Origin: Bacillota bacterium | Lineage (GTDB): Bacteria; Bacillota; Halanaerobiia; B1SED10-174 | Reading direction: 5' to 3' | Assembly: GCA_007122335.1 (NCBI GenBank) | Contig: SKTZ01000021.1 | Location: 19,406 to 83,405, forward strand | DNA: 64,000 nucleotides | Shown: positions 52,393-61,161 of the stretch, in pieces | Layout: every line of letters starts with the position of its first letter | How positions within the stretch are numbered: the stretch's first letter is position 1 | Made by a program: the position numbers and the translations under genes | Notes under the pieces: model-generated | The model's input: only the letters and a program-made list of their open reading frames with translations | What the model was told of the DNA's origin: nothing | Database searches by the model: none

Positions 52393-52493
52393 GCCCGAAA
52401 AAATATTAAAAAGTAATTTATTCTATGGGTTTAAAGGTTTTAATTGGTCCATGGCGAAATATTTAAAATATATTTCAACCGGGAGGACTACTG

Positions 52494-52637
52494 ATGAACC
52501 ACCAGAACCTCCTTCCCCATTTAGAGGGGAAAATCCTGTACCTGAACCAAACTGGCCAAAAAATCTTTGGTGTCCCTGACCTGCCCGCAAAAAAAATCAT
52601 TTTTGAGGCCCATTTAAAAAATTTCCCCCTGATGTAA
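52494..52637 (+). CDS. 47-residue ORF, unknown, possibly a gene remnant
   Basis: Too short for the track. ATG 52494 follows CCGGGAGG and the frame ends at TAA 52637. Sequence starts MNHQNLLPHLEGKILYLNQT and continues with mixed polar residues; no signal or motif. A terminator-like stem overlaps its end. It may be a small gene, or the start of a gene whose rest has decayed in the following 280 nt. Confidence 0.35.
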   Translation: MNHQNLLPHLEGKILYLNQTGQKIFGVPDLPAKKIIFEAHLKNFPLM

Positions 52638-52656
52638 AATCCCAGGGGATTTTTTC
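52625..52656 (+). terminator. terminator-like hairpin
   Basis: CCCCTG and CAGGGG pair across ATGTAAAATCC, followed by ATTTTTTCC. It overlaps the stop of the 47-residue ORF. Confidence 0.65.
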
Positions 52657-53037
52657 CTATTCTGGTTGGAGCTGCTATAACCCGGGTGAGCTGCATATTG
52701 AAACGAGGAAACCCCACCCGAACATGGTGGAGCAATAGGGTCCCAAAACGACCGCTGGGATGGGAAAGTTTACTCCAGTGACCTGAAAAAAGAAAAACCC
52801 CTCGGGTTTTGGCAATAATTTATCCTGACCAATGGTCGGCCCTATAAAAACTCGATTGGCTTACAAAAAGCATTGGCCGAGTTAAAAGCAAATACTGAAA
52901 GCCGGTTTGGCCCCTAAATTGTTAAAACTTTCGTAAAAATAATGTAAAACCAGCAGGGATTACCTGATTCCGATGGAACCATTGTAGTGTAAGAAAATTT
53001 TGCAGAAATTTGCTCTGACCAGGAAGGAAGTATTGCT
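52657..53037 (+). pseudogene. non-coding stretch with scattered coding-like fragments
   Basis: Different plus-strand frames give short peptide-like pieces (CYNPGELHIETRKPHPN, RWDGKVYSSDLKKEKPLGFWQ, LTNGRPYKNSIGLQKALAEL) broken by stops and shifts, which suggests a decayed gene. I cannot name a parent family and chance is possible. A small AAAACCC/GGGTTTT hairpin lies at 52794-52810. No clear murB promoter seen. Confidence 0.25.
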
Positions 53038-54045
53038 ATGACGGCAGAGATCAAACTGGAAAAAATAATTAAAAAAGATGTTTCTCTTGCAGAACATTGT
53101 TCATATAAAATCGGAGGGGTTACCCGGTTTTTTGCGCAACCCGGTTCTCTGCAAGAACTTGAGGAAATTATTGAATACTGCCAAAAAAAAGATCTTAACC
53201 CTTTTATTTTTGGGTTGGGAAGCAATATTCTTTTTCCAGATAGACCTGATAATGAAACTTTATTTGTTTCCTTAAAAAAAATGGTTGGATGGGAAAAAAA
53301 GAATAAAAACCTCTTTTTGGAGGCCGGTTTCCCTCTTTCTTTCCTGGCTTATACAGGTCAACCGGACCTGATTTTTACCCACCTCCTCCCGGGGACTCTT
53401 GGAGCAAGTGTCTATATAAATGCTCGTTGTTATGAGGGAGAAATGAGTCGAATTCTGGGTAAGGTTTATTACCTGGATTTAAAAAATTTAAAAAACGGTA
53501 TTCAGGAATTGGAATCTAAGGCCTGTAATTTTGCCTATAAAGAATCCATTTTTCAGGAGAACCCCTGGTTAATTCTGGGGGCAGAAATAAAAGCGGAGGA
53601 AACCAGCCCCAACTGGTTGAACGATGAGCTGGCAAAGGCAAAATCAATTAATCTATCTGCCCTGGATAATTTCTTTAGGTATTTTGGCAAGGGGCTTTTT
53701 TCGCGGGTAAAGATGGGAGTAGAAGAAAAAGAAAAACTGCAGCAGATTGCTGCAGATAGAGAAAGGAAAAAACAATTTAGCTACCCATCTTGCGGTTCTG
53801 TTTTTAAAAATAACTACGAGATTGGTGTTCCAACTGGAATGCTGGTGGAACAACTTGGATTAAAGGGTTTAACCAGAGGAGGGGCGAAAATTTCACCCTA
53901 CCACGGGAATTTTATTATAAATTTTGACCGGGCTAGTTCCGGGGACGTGAAGTATTTAATCCAGCTGGTTCAGGATAAAGTAAATAGTAAGTTTGGTTTT
54001 ATCCCCGAACCGGAGGTGGTGATTGTAAATGGCCAAGAAAGCTAA
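53038..54045 (+). CDS. murB: UDP-N-acetylmuramate dehydrogenase (MurB-like)
   Basis: A flavoenzyme that reduces UDP-GlcNAc-enolpyruvate to UDP-MurNAc in peptidoglycan synthesis. The 335 residues have the FAD-binding start HCSYKIGGVTRFFAQPGSLQEL and IFGLGSNILF, the catalytic Ser region YPSCGSVFKN, LVEQLGLKGLTRGGAKISPYHGNFIIN and a final EPEVVIV. The usual PG..GG..xxNAGAYG segment reads LPGTLGASVYINARCYEGE, a variant I associate with a divergent MurB subgroup. ATG follows GAAGGAAG. A small secreted-protein gene overlaps its 3' end. Confidence 0.87.
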   Translation: MTAEIKLEKIIKKDVSLAEHCSYKIGGVTRFFAQPGSLQELEEIIEYCQKKDLNPFIFGLGSNILFPDRPDNETLFVSLKKMVGWEKKNKNLFLEAGFPLSFLAYTGQPDLIFTHLLPGTLGASVYINARCYEGEMSRILGKVYYLDLKNLKNGIQELESKACNFAYKESIFQENPWLILGAEIKAEETSPNWLNDELAKAKSINLSALDNFFRYFGKGLFSRVKMGVEEKEKLQQIAADRERKKQFSYPSCGSVFKNNYEIGVPTGMLVEQLGLKGLTRGGAKISPYHGNFIINFDRASSGDVKYLIQLVQDKVNSKFGFIPEPEVVIVNGQES

Positions 54046-54202
54046 GAAGTTGGCTCTTTTTATTGTCCTGGTTGTAGTGCTTGCTATAAATTTTATTGGT
54101 TTTCCCCTGCTGATGGCTGATTCTGGCAAAAAGGATTTGCTGGCCGTAAGGGAAACTGTCCGGGCCTGGGAACCTTATTCCAACTGGCCCCGGGCCTGGT
54201 AA
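54029..54202 (+). CDS. 57-residue secreted or membrane peptide, unknown
   Basis: Missed by the track. ATG 54029 lies 9 nt after GGAGGTGG and overlaps the murB end by 17 nt. The protein begins MAKKAKKLALFIVLVVVLAI (a signal-like segment), reaches FPLLMADSG and ends in a tryptophan-rich tail (RAWEPYSNWPRAW). A mature part of about 25-30 residues would be exported. It stops 2 nt before the end of the convergent transposase gene. No family recognised. Confidence 0.5.
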   Translation: MAKKAKKLALFIVLVVVLAINFIGFPLLMADSGKKDLLAVRETVRAWEPYSNWPRAW

Positions 54203-54204
54203 GT

Positions 54205-55428
54205 CTAGAGGGTTAAATCCTCCTCGTGGATCAGAGTATCCGGAGGGGATATGCCCAGGTGTTTTAATATTTCAGGACTGAAATCCTGTCCAGCAATGGG
54301 TAATAAATAAGAGCTGTTCCCAGCTTGAAAACGCGCAAACTGTAGCGAATTTAAAGCCTCCCGGATTCTAACCGGCGAGGTTTTTTTCCCGGCGCGATCC
54401 AGCTTATTTTCCAGCCGGTTGCCCAACAGGGCAGCAAGAAAGCAAATAACAAAGTGTCCTTTGATCCGCCTTTCTGTCCACTGCAGAGAAGGGTGAGTTT
54501 TCCCGGGTTGAAAATTTTCCTGGAAAAATTCAAGGAGATGGTAAGCTTTTAAAATTCCTTCAGGGCGGAGTGTTCTCAGGTTGGTTTTTATCCCGTAATG
54601 GATCCCCGTGACTTCTTCAGGGGGAATGTCAACGGGAGCTGAGCTGATATAATGAAAGTCCTGGAGAAGATTTGTTTCATAGACCTGGTCAGTTACAATA
54701 ACCGGTGAGGTTATCTGAAAGGTTTTTCGAATGCGGTTTATTTCCTGGACCAGGTTAGCCCTTCCAAAACGCCTGTGAGAAAAGATTTCCTGGGCAATTA
54801 CTCTCCCCGCAAAGTCTGAAAAAACAATAGCCATAACCTGGACTCGCCGGAGGGAATAATCGAAATCAAGGTTTTCCATTGATTCCAGGGAGGTGTTTTT
54901 AAAGTTTACTGGAATTAGAAGGCAAAGGATGGGGTTTTTTAGTTTCTGCGGGTCAGGGAATAGTTGTTTTTCAATTATGTTTTTATTCTTTCCCAAAATA
55001 TCAAGGGTTCGATAAAACTGGTTGGCGGGAATATCAGCGGTAAAATAATAGTTTTCTTCTTGCGCTGTCAACAGATAGCGGGTAATCAGGTAAAGACAGG
55101 TCTGCTCGAAATCGAACCAGGCAGGAGGGCTTTTTGTGCAGGAACCTAGGGTTTCGGCAATATTGGTTTCTTCCCATAGTTTTTGATATACGATATCGCC
55201 CCATTTTACAATCTGGCCTTTGCCAGCGCGGTTGATGTTAATTACCTCCTTTACCCGCGCTAAATTCATTAAATTAAGGGCCATTCTTTGCATACCTGGG
55301 TCGTTTTCAATTTTGTCAGTCCTACCCAGGTTTAACAAAACTTTATGTTTGATTTTCCCGTTCTCTCGATAGGACTGAACAACCTGTGCGTAACGATTTT
55401 TTCCCGATTTAGTAACTTTAATAAACAT
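54205..55428 (-). CDS. IS1634-like transposase, shortened and eroded at the active site
   Basis: A 407-residue intact ORF related to IS1634/IS4-type DDE transposases, which usually exceed 500 residues. The N-terminal part (MFIKVTKSGKNRYAQVVQSY, KHKVLLNLGR) and C-terminal part (WTERRIKGHFVICFLAALL) are well kept. The first catalytic block, normally like FYDTTSIYFE, reads IPVNFKNTSLESM without Asp; the second (normally VADRGM) reads VTDQVYETNLL. The GYSKD region is gone. No terminal inverted repeats are visible. It is probably not an active transposase: either decaying or reused. Confidence 0.75.
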   Translation of the reverse strand: MFIKVTKSGKNRYAQVVQSYRENGKIKHKVLLNLGRTDKIENDPGMQRMALNLMNLARVKEVININRAGKGQIVKWGDIVYQKLWEETNIAETLGSCTKSPPAWFDFEQTCLYLITRYLLTAQEENYYFTADIPANQFYRTLDILGKNKNIIEKQLFPDPQKLKNPILCLLIPVNFKNTSLESMENLDFDYSLRRVQVMAIVFSDFAGRVIAQEIFSHRRFGRANLVQEINRIRKTFQITSPVIVTDQVYETNLLQDFHYISSAPVDIPPEEVTGIHYGIKTNLRTLRPEGILKAYHLLEFFQENFQPGKTHPSLQWTERRIKGHFVICFLAALLGNRLENKLDRAGKKTSPVRIREALNSLQFARFQAGNSSYLLPIAGQDFSPEILKHLGISPPDTLIHEEDLTL

Positions 55429-55766
55429 ATTTTAATTTTACCACAAAAAATTAATTTGTCCATATATTTATACTACAAAGCTCAAAAAATTTACTTCTTT
55501 AATAGGTAATTTAGAAAAATGAATTATACTACACCCGGTTTTTTTAAAATAAAAAGGGAAAAAATACCAATAGACTAATTTTTTGCCTCCTTTTTCTGGC
55601 GTAGATGCAGGGTACAAGAGGGTTTATTCAATTTCACCAGGGGGAAGCAGGTCCGTTTTTGCCTTTTAAAGTGATTGGGCGCCGTTGTACCGCTTTTTTG
55701 GGAGTTTAAAGTCTTGTTTATCGTCTTTTTTAGTAATTTCTTCTTTTTTTGCTGCTATTCGCCTTG
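55429..55766. other. intergenic stretch between the transposase and the fab operon
   Basis: AT- and T-rich with no ORF, no terminal inverted repeat of an insertion sequence and no recognised regulator site. Nothing here resembles a FapR box (TTAGTACCTGATACTAA). The fabH promoter begins at 55767. Confidence 0.5.
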
Positions 55767-55795
55767 TTGACATTAAAAATTGCCATTTGTATAAT
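55767..55795 (+). promoter_or_regulatory. consensus sigma-A promoter of the fab/acc operon
   Basis: TTGACA (55767-55772), 17 nt, TATAAT (55790-55795): a perfect match to consensus at both hexamers. Transcription should start near 55802, about 36 nt before fabH. TTGAC and a later GTCAA (55798-55802) form an inverted pair that might be an operator. Confidence 0.92.
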
Positions 55796-55837
55796 TAGTC
55801 AATGTTCCAGGGATGCCCGAAAAAAGGAGATGGAAAA

Positions 55838-56818
55838 ATGCTGCGTACTGGAATCAGCGGTTTGGGAATTTCCATCCCGGAGAAAGTTTTAACTAATCGG
55901 GATTTGGAAAAAATGATTGAAACAACCGACGAATGGATCAGGACAAGAACCGGAATAGTAGAAAGAAGAATTGTAGAGGAAGGGCAAACCACTCTGGATC
56001 TATGCATTGAAGCTGCAGGCAACGCCCTGGTAAGTGCAGGGGTTCAGCCTGAAGATTTAGATCTTATAATTGTTGCAACTGTCACCCCGGATATGATTTT
56101 TCCCGCAACTGCCTGTCTCCTGCAAGATAGGCTTGGAGCAAACAAAGCCGCTGCTTTTGACCTTGAAGCAGGTTGTTCAGGATTTGTTTATGCTCTGGTT
56201 ACCGGGGCCCAATTTATTTCAACTGGCGCCTATAAAAAGGTTTTGGTAGTTGGCGCAGAAACCCTTTCCAAAATTACCGACTGGGAAGACCGGAATACCT
56301 GTGTCCTTTTTGGAGACGGGGCCGGAGCATGTGTTTTGGAACCGGTTGAAAAGGGTGGAATACTGGGTTTTGATCTGGGTTCTGATGGAGCAGGAGGAAA
56401 ATTTTTGGATCTTCCTGCCGGGGGCTCGCGGCTTCCTGCCTCAGAAGACACAGTAGCTCAAAGGTTGCATTATATTCGAATGGATGGAAATCAGGTTTTC
56501 AAATTTGCCGTGAAAGCCATGGGTAAGGCCGCTTTAAAAGCCCTGGAAATGGCTGGCCTATCCAATGAAGATATAGATCTTTTTATTCCCCATCAGGCCA
56601 ACAAAAGGATAATTGACGCCGCCGGGCGAAAACTCGGATTGCCCGAAGAAAAGGTATACATGAACCTAGAGAGATATGGTAATACATCGGGAGCTTCTAT
56701 ACCGCTAGCTCTTTATGAAGCGGTAAATGAAGGGAAGGTAAAAAAGGGAGATATAATAGTCCTATCAGGATTTGGAGCCGGTCTATCATGGGCGGCTGCA
56801 GTTTTGGAATGGATTTAA
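55838..56818 (+). CDS. fabH: beta-ketoacyl-ACP synthase III
   Basis: Starts fatty acid synthesis by condensing an acyl-CoA with malonyl-ACP. The 326 residues carry the triad: Cys113 in LEAGCSGFVYAL, His in FIPHQANKRIID and Asn in ERYGNTSGAS. The substrate region TTDEWIRTRTGI is typical. The track start (55802) falls at the transcription start; AAAGGAGATGG precedes ATG 55838. First gene of a ten-gene fab/acc operon. Confidence 0.97.
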   Translation: MLRTGISGLGISIPEKVLTNRDLEKMIETTDEWIRTRTGIVERRIVEEGQTTLDLCIEAAGNALVSAGVQPEDLDLIIVATVTPDMIFPATACLLQDRLGANKAAAFDLEAGCSGFVYALVTGAQFISTGAYKKVLVVGAETLSKITDWEDRNTCVLFGDGAGACVLEPVEKGGILGFDLGSDGAGGKFLDLPAGGSRLPASEDTVAQRLHYIRMDGNQVFKFAVKAMGKAALKALEMAGLSNEDIDLFIPHQANKRIIDAAGRKLGLPEEKVYMNLERYGNTSGASIPLALYEAVNEGKVKKGDIIVLSGFGAGLSWAAAVLEWI

Positions 56819-56841
56819 GGAGAAAATAAAGGAGGCAGGGT

Positions 56842-57780
56842 ATGCAGACCGAGATAACAAAAATGCTTGGGATAAAGTACCCTCTTTTTCAGGGAGGAAT
56901 GGCCTGGGTTTCCGATGCTGAACTTGCGGCAGCGGTTTCCAATGCAGGTGGACTGGGAATTATTGGGGCCGGAAGTGCCCGGGGTTCCTGGGTTCGAGAG
57001 GAGATAAAAAAAGCCCGCAAACTTACCACCAAACCTTTCGGGGTAAATATTATGCTTATGTCCCCCGAGGTAGAAGAAGTAGTTGATGTGGTTTGTGAGG
57101 AAAGGGTAGAGGTGGTCACAACAGGAGCAGGAAATCCTGGGAAGTATATGGAGAGATTTGCCCGTTCAGAGATCAAAGTTTTTCCCATAGCCCCTACTCT
57201 TGCTCTGGCCAGGCGATTGTCCAGGTACCCAATAGCTGGAATAATTGCCGAAGGTGGAGAGGCCGGGGGTCATGTGGGGGACGTTTCTACAATGGTCCTG
57301 GTTGCTCTTCTGGCCAAGGAAATCAAAACTCCTGTTATTGCAGCAGGAGGTATTGCTGATGGAAGGGGTTTTACAGCGGCTTTAGCCCTGGGAGCAGAAG
57401 GGGTCCAGCTTGGAACTGTTTTTGTTTGTACTCAGGAATGCAATGTTCATGAGAATTATAAACAGGCCATCTTGAAAGCAAAAGAAAGGAGCACCACCGT
57501 TACGGGGAAAAGTTTGAATCGCCCGGTTCGCTGCCTTGAGAATAAACTGGTTAAAGAACTTGAAAAAATGGATCGGGAGGGAGCTTCTCCCGAAGAATTT
57601 GAGAAAATTGCCGCTGGTAGTTTAAGGGAAGCCGTTCAGGAAGGAAATCTTGAACTGGGAAGTCTAATGGCGGGTCAATCTGCAGCGCTAATCAATACAA
57701 TAAAACCCGTCGGGGAAGTTATTGAAAGTATTATTTCTGAAGCTTATGAAACCAGAGACAGGCTTGATAAATTTTTCTAA
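56842..57780 (+). CDS. fabK: enoyl-ACP reductase II (FMN-dependent)
   Basis: Reduces trans-2-enoyl-ACP with NAD(P)H using FMN. The 312-residue TIM barrel has PLFQGGMAWVSDAELAAAVSNAGGLGIIGAG, the catalytic His in IIAEGGEAGGHVG, and the FMN phosphate site PVIAAGGIADGRGFTAALALGAEGVQLGT. FabK replaces FabI in many Firmicutes. Related nitronate monooxygenases share the fold, but the operon settles the role. ATG follows AAAGGAGG. Confidence 0.95.
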   Translation: MQTEITKMLGIKYPLFQGGMAWVSDAELAAAVSNAGGLGIIGAGSARGSWVREEIKKARKLTTKPFGVNIMLMSPEVEEVVDVVCEERVEVVTTGAGNPGKYMERFARSEIKVFPIAPTLALARRLSRYPIAGIIAEGGEAGGHVGDVSTMVLVALLAKEIKTPVIAAGGIADGRGFTAALALGAEGVQLGTVFVCTQECNVHENYKQAILKAKERSTTVTGKSLNRPVRCLENKLVKELEKMDREGASPEEFEKIAAGSLREAVQEGNLELGSLMAGQSAALINTIKPVGEVIESIISEAYETRDRLDKFF

Positions 57781-57794
57781 AGGAGTTGGAAATA

Positions 57795-58760
57795 ATGGGT
57801 GACAAACTGGCCTTTCTCTTTCCCGGTCAGGGATCTCAGGAAGTTGGAATGGGAAAAGAATTTTATAACAATTTTTCCAGGGCGAGAGAGGTTTTTGACA
57901 GGGCTAACGAAGTTTTGGGTTTTGATTTAAAAGAACTCTGTTTTTATGGTCCTGAAGATGAATTGCAAAAAACATATAACGCTCAACCCGGCATTTTGAC
58001 CACAAGTATAGCTGCTTTTGAAGTTATTCGTAGCTTTAATCTTAGACCAAATGCTGTTGCAGGGCACAGTCTGGGAGAAATAACTTCTCTTGTTGCTGCT
58101 GGAGTAATAGAATTTACAGATGCAGTCCAGCTTGTCAGGTCTAGAGGGAAGTTAATGGAAAAAGCTTTCCCCACTGGTAAGGGGGGAATGGCTGCTGTTA
58201 TTGGCATGGAACCAAAAGAAATTGAAAAAATATGCGAGCAGGTTGAAGGGGTTTTACAGGTTGCCAACTATAATTCGCCTTCTCAAGTGGTAGTGTCAGG
58301 AGAAATGGGTTCAGTTAAAAAGGGAATGAAAATGTTAAAAGAAGCGGGGGCGCAGAAAGTTGTTCCCCTGAGGGTAAGCGGACCCTTTCATTCGGAATTA
58401 ATGGAAAAAGCAGGCGATGAGTTTGCCAGGTACTTAAATGACGTTGAATTTAAAGCTCCCCGCTGTAAATTCTATTCTAACGTTACCGGGGAAAATGTTT
58501 CAGATCCTGAAAAAATTAAAGAACTTTTGCTCAAACAGATCTCTGCCCCAGTTTTTTGGAGCAAAATCATGGTGAAAATGGTGGAGAAAGAATTTGATCC
58601 CATAATTATAGTTGGAGAAGGAAAAGCATTAGTTTCTTTTGTTCGTGCTGTTGATAGGAAAAGGAGGCCCTATCAATGCTCTGATCTGGCTACCCTATAT
58701 AAGGTTCTGGGTGACCTTAATTCTGACCAGGTCGGTTATAAAGAAAAGGCTTTAATCTAA
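57795..58760 (+). CDS. fabD: malonyl-CoA:ACP transacylase
   Basis: Transfers malonyl from CoA to ACP. The 321-residue protein has the N-terminal [17 protein letters not shown], the nucleophile Ser in [15 protein letters not shown], the Arg in [10 protein letters not shown] and the His in [13 protein letters not shown] 57795 is correctly spaced from AAAGGAG; the track's TTG 57786 abuts it. Only 22 nt separate it from acpP, leaving no room for fabG. Confidence 0.96.
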   Translation: MGDKLAFLFPGQGSQEVGMGKEFYNNFSRAREVFDRANEVLGFDLKELCFYGPEDELQKTYNAQPGILTTSIAAFEVIRSFNLRPNAVAGHSLGEITSLVAAGVIEFTDAVQLVRSRGKLMEKAFPTGKGGMAAVIGMEPKEIEKICEQVEGVLQVANYNSPSQVVVSGEMGSVKKGMKMLKEAGAQKVVPLRVSGPFHSELMEKAGDEFARYLNDVEFKAPRCKFYSNVTGENVSDPEKIKELLLKQISAPVFWSKIMVKMVEKEFDPIIIVGEGKALVSFVRAVDRKRRPYQCSDLATLYKVLGDLNSDQVGYKEKALI

Positions 58761-58782
58761 TACTAATTGGAGGAGGTTGATC

Positions 58783-59010
58783 ATGAATATTCAGGAACGT
58801 TTGGTCAGTTTAATCACTGAAAAATTGGGAGTAGATGCTGCGGAAGTTACACCTGAGGCCAGGTTTATCGATGATCTAGGTGCAGATTCTCTTGATATTG
58901 TGGAATTAATAATGGATCTTGAAGACGAATTCGATCTGGAGATTCCTGACGAGGAGGCAGAAAAGCTCTCAACTGTGGGCGATGCCATTAAATATATCGA
59001 GAGCCAGTAG
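58783..59010 (+). CDS. acpP: acyl carrier protein
   Basis: A 75-residue acidic carrier. The Ser in [19 protein letters not shown] takes the 4'-phosphopantetheine arm. It is preceded by a strong GGAGGAGG, consistent with the high expression usual for ACP; ATG 58783 is chosen over TTG 58777 for spacing. Located between fabD and fabF. Confidence 0.98.
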   Translation: MNIQERLVSLITEKLGVDAAEVTPEARFIDDLGADSLDIVELIMDLEDEFDLEIPDEEAEKLSTVGDAIKYIESQ

Positions 59011-59029
59011 ACGATAAGGAGGTTTTTTG

Positions 59030-60271
59030 ATGGGCCGTAGGGTTGTAATAACGGGTATGGGTGCTATAACACCCCTCGGGAATGATGTGGAGAGTACATG
59101 GCAAAATCTTTTACAGGGAATAAGCGGAGTCGATCGGATTACCCGCTTTGATCCAGATGGATTTTCCACAAAAATCGGGGCGGAAGTAAAAGGCTTTGAT
59201 CCAACAAAATATATTGATAAAAGAGAAGCAAAAAGACTGGACCGTTTTGTCCAGTATGGATTGGCAGCATCCTATCAGGCCTGGGAAATGGCTGGACTGG
59301 ATAAACACAAACCAGACCCCACTACAGTTGGTGTTCTCGTAGGTTCGGGTATTGGGGGATTGGAGACTCTCGAAGAACAGCACAGCAATTATCTGGAGAA
59401 AGGTAGCCGCCGGATCAGCCCTTTCTTTGTTCCGATGATGATCGGGAATATGGCAGCTGGTAATATTTCAATTAATCTGGGCCTTAAAGGGCCGGTCACG
59501 TCTGTAGTGAGTGCCTGTGCGACCGGGACGGACGCCATTGGTGGTGCTTTCCGCTCCATCGCCTGGGGAGACGCTGATATCATGGTAACCGGTGGAACTG
59601 AAGCCTCTATTACCCCGATGGGGCTGGGAGGTTTTTGTTCGGCTCGCGCTCTTTCAACCCGGAACGACGATCCCCAAAAGGCCAGCAGACCTTTTGATGC
59701 GGAAAGAGATGGTTTTGTGATTGGTGAGGGAGCGGGTATCTTAATCCTGGAAAGCCTGGAAAGCGCCCAAAAAAGAGGGGCAAACATCCTAGCAGAAATT
59801 AAAGGTTACGGTTCTGTTGGAGATGCTTACCACCAGGTTCAACCCCATCCTCAGGGAGAGGGAGGAGCAAGGGCCATGGCCCGGGCGATACAGGACGCTG
59901 GTTGGGATCCGGAACAGGTTGATTACATTAACGCCCACGGAACAAGTACGGAATACAATGACCGACTGGAAACGGAAGCAATCAAGATAGTTTGCGGAGA
60001 CCAGGCTTACAAAATGTTAATCAATTCTTCTAAGTCAATGCTGGGGCACCTTCTGGGGGCGGCGGGAGCAGTGGAATTTATTGCTACAGTGAAAACTCTC
60101 CAGGAAGGGCGCGTTCACCCGACTATTAACCTTACCAATCCTGACCCCGATTGTGACCTTGATTATGTCCCGGATGGAACCCGCAATGTTGAAATTAAGC
60201 GAGCTCTTTCAAATTCTCTTGGTTTTGGCGGACATAACGCCTCCCTTGCAGTAGAGAAATGGGCTGGTTAA
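59030..60271 (+). CDS. fabF: beta-ketoacyl-ACP synthase II
   Basis: Elongates acyl-ACP chains. The 413-residue enzyme has Cys163 in VVSACATGTDAIG, the two His in NAHGTSTEYND and KSMLGHLLGAAG, and the N-terminal RRVVITGMGAITPLG. ATG 59030 follows AAGGAGG with 7 nt spacing. Length is standard. Confidence 0.97.
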   Translation: MGRRVVITGMGAITPLGNDVESTWQNLLQGISGVDRITRFDPDGFSTKIGAEVKGFDPTKYIDKREAKRLDRFVQYGLAASYQAWEMAGLDKHKPDPTTVGVLVGSGIGGLETLEEQHSNYLEKGSRRISPFFVPMMIGNMAAGNISINLGLKGPVTSVVSACATGTDAIGGAFRSIAWGDADIMVTGGTEASITPMGLGGFCSARALSTRNDDPQKASRPFDAERDGFVIGEGAGILILESLESAQKRGANILAEIKGYGSVGDAYHQVQPHPQGEGGARAMARAIQDAGWDPEQVDYINAHGTSTEYNDRLETEAIKIVCGDQAYKMLINSSKSMLGHLLGAAGAVEFIATVKTLQEGRVHPTINLTNPDPDCDLDYVPDGTRNVEIKRALSNSLGFGGHNASLAVEKWAG

Positions 60272-60272
60272 A

Positions 60273-60719
60273 ATGCTTACTCAGGAAGAAATAAAAACAA
60301 TTATTCCCCACCGGGAACCATTTTTGCTTCTGGATGAGGTTACAGAACTGGAACCTGGAATCAGGGGTAAAGGAAAACTGGAGATTGGACCGACTCAAAT
60401 CTGGCTGGAGGGCCATTTCCCTGATTATCCTGTCTTTCCGGGAGTTCTTTTGACAGAAGCACTGGCCCAACTGGGTTCAGTTGTTGTGCTTTCCCAGGAG
60501 AATCTGCAGGGCTATATTCCCCTCTTCGCAGGGTTGGACCAGGTAAAATTCAGGAGACAGGTGCGGCCCGGAGATACAGTTGAACTGGAAATTGAAATAA
60601 TTAGAGCCAAAAAAACTTTTGGCATTGGCCGGGGTAGAGCTACAGTGGAGGGCAAAACAGTTGTGGATGGAAAGCTTAAATTTGCCCTCTTTTCGGGAGG
60701 TGATTCCGATCAAAACTGA
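60273..60719 (+). CDS. fabZ: 3-hydroxyacyl-ACP dehydratase
   Basis: Dehydrates 3-hydroxyacyl-ACP in the elongation cycle. The 148-residue hot-dog-fold protein starts [20 protein letters not shown], and [20 protein letters not shown] has the catalytic His and Glu. It begins 1 nt after the fabF stop and its end overlaps the start of accB. Confidence 0.95.
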   Translation: MLTQEEIKTIIPHREPFLLLDEVTELEPGIRGKGKLEIGPTQIWLEGHFPDYPVFPGVLLTEALAQLGSVVVLSQENLQGYIPLFAGLDQVKFRRQVRPGDTVELEIEIIRAKKTFGIGRGRATVEGKTVVDGKLKFALFSGGDSDQN

Positions 60720-61161
60720 GGAAATTATCAAATTGATCGAAGCGATAAAAAATAGCGATTTTTCTGAATTTACCGTTGAGAATGAAGGGTTCCGTATTTC
60801 TCTCTCTCGGGGACGACCAGCAGAAATGGAAATTACAACAACCCCAGGTCCGGAGATTAAAACAAAGCAAGAAAGCACTGAACAAGAGACTGCGCCTGAA
60901 ATTAAAACGGATAAAAATCTGATTGAAGTTAATGCACCGATGGTAGGAACTTTCTATCGTGCTCCTTCACCTGAGGATGAACCTTTTGTCGGGGTGGGAG
61001 ACCTTGTTAAACCCGAGGATACCCTTTGCATCCTGGAAGCGATGAAGCTTATGAATGAAATCAAAGCCGAACAATCGGGGGAGATAGCTGAAATTCTGGT
61101 TGAAAATGGAGAAATGGTTGAATACGGACAACCCCTTTTCCGAATTAAGGTGAAATCATGA
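60709..61161 (+). CDS. accB: biotin carboxyl carrier protein of acetyl-CoA carboxylase
   Basis: Carries biotin between AccC and AccDA. The N-terminal helix ([25 protein letters not shown]) matches AccB; a Pro/Glu-rich linker follows, then the biotinyl domain with [13 protein letters not shown], Lys being biotinylated. The track start (60619) lies in the fabZ frame shadow. GGGAGG (60695-60700) has GTG overlapping its last base and ATT 2 nt later; the next in-frame candidate is ATC 60709, 8 nt away. I choose ATC, which gives 150 residues, but GTG 60700 is possible. It overlaps accC by 4 nt (ATGA). Confidence 0.93.
   Translation: MKTEEIIKLIEAIKNSDFSEFTVENEGFRISLSRGRPAEMEITTTPGPEIKTKQESTEQETAPEIKTDKNLIEVNAPMVGTFYRAPSPEDEPFVGVGDLVKPEDTLCILEAMKLMNEIKAEQSGEIAEILVENGEMVEYGQPLFRIKVKS

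Noticed and set aside
55429-55837. FapR operator at the fab operon
   Set aside because: Only a TTAGT half-match near the -10; the palindromic TTAGTACC...TACTAA box is missing.
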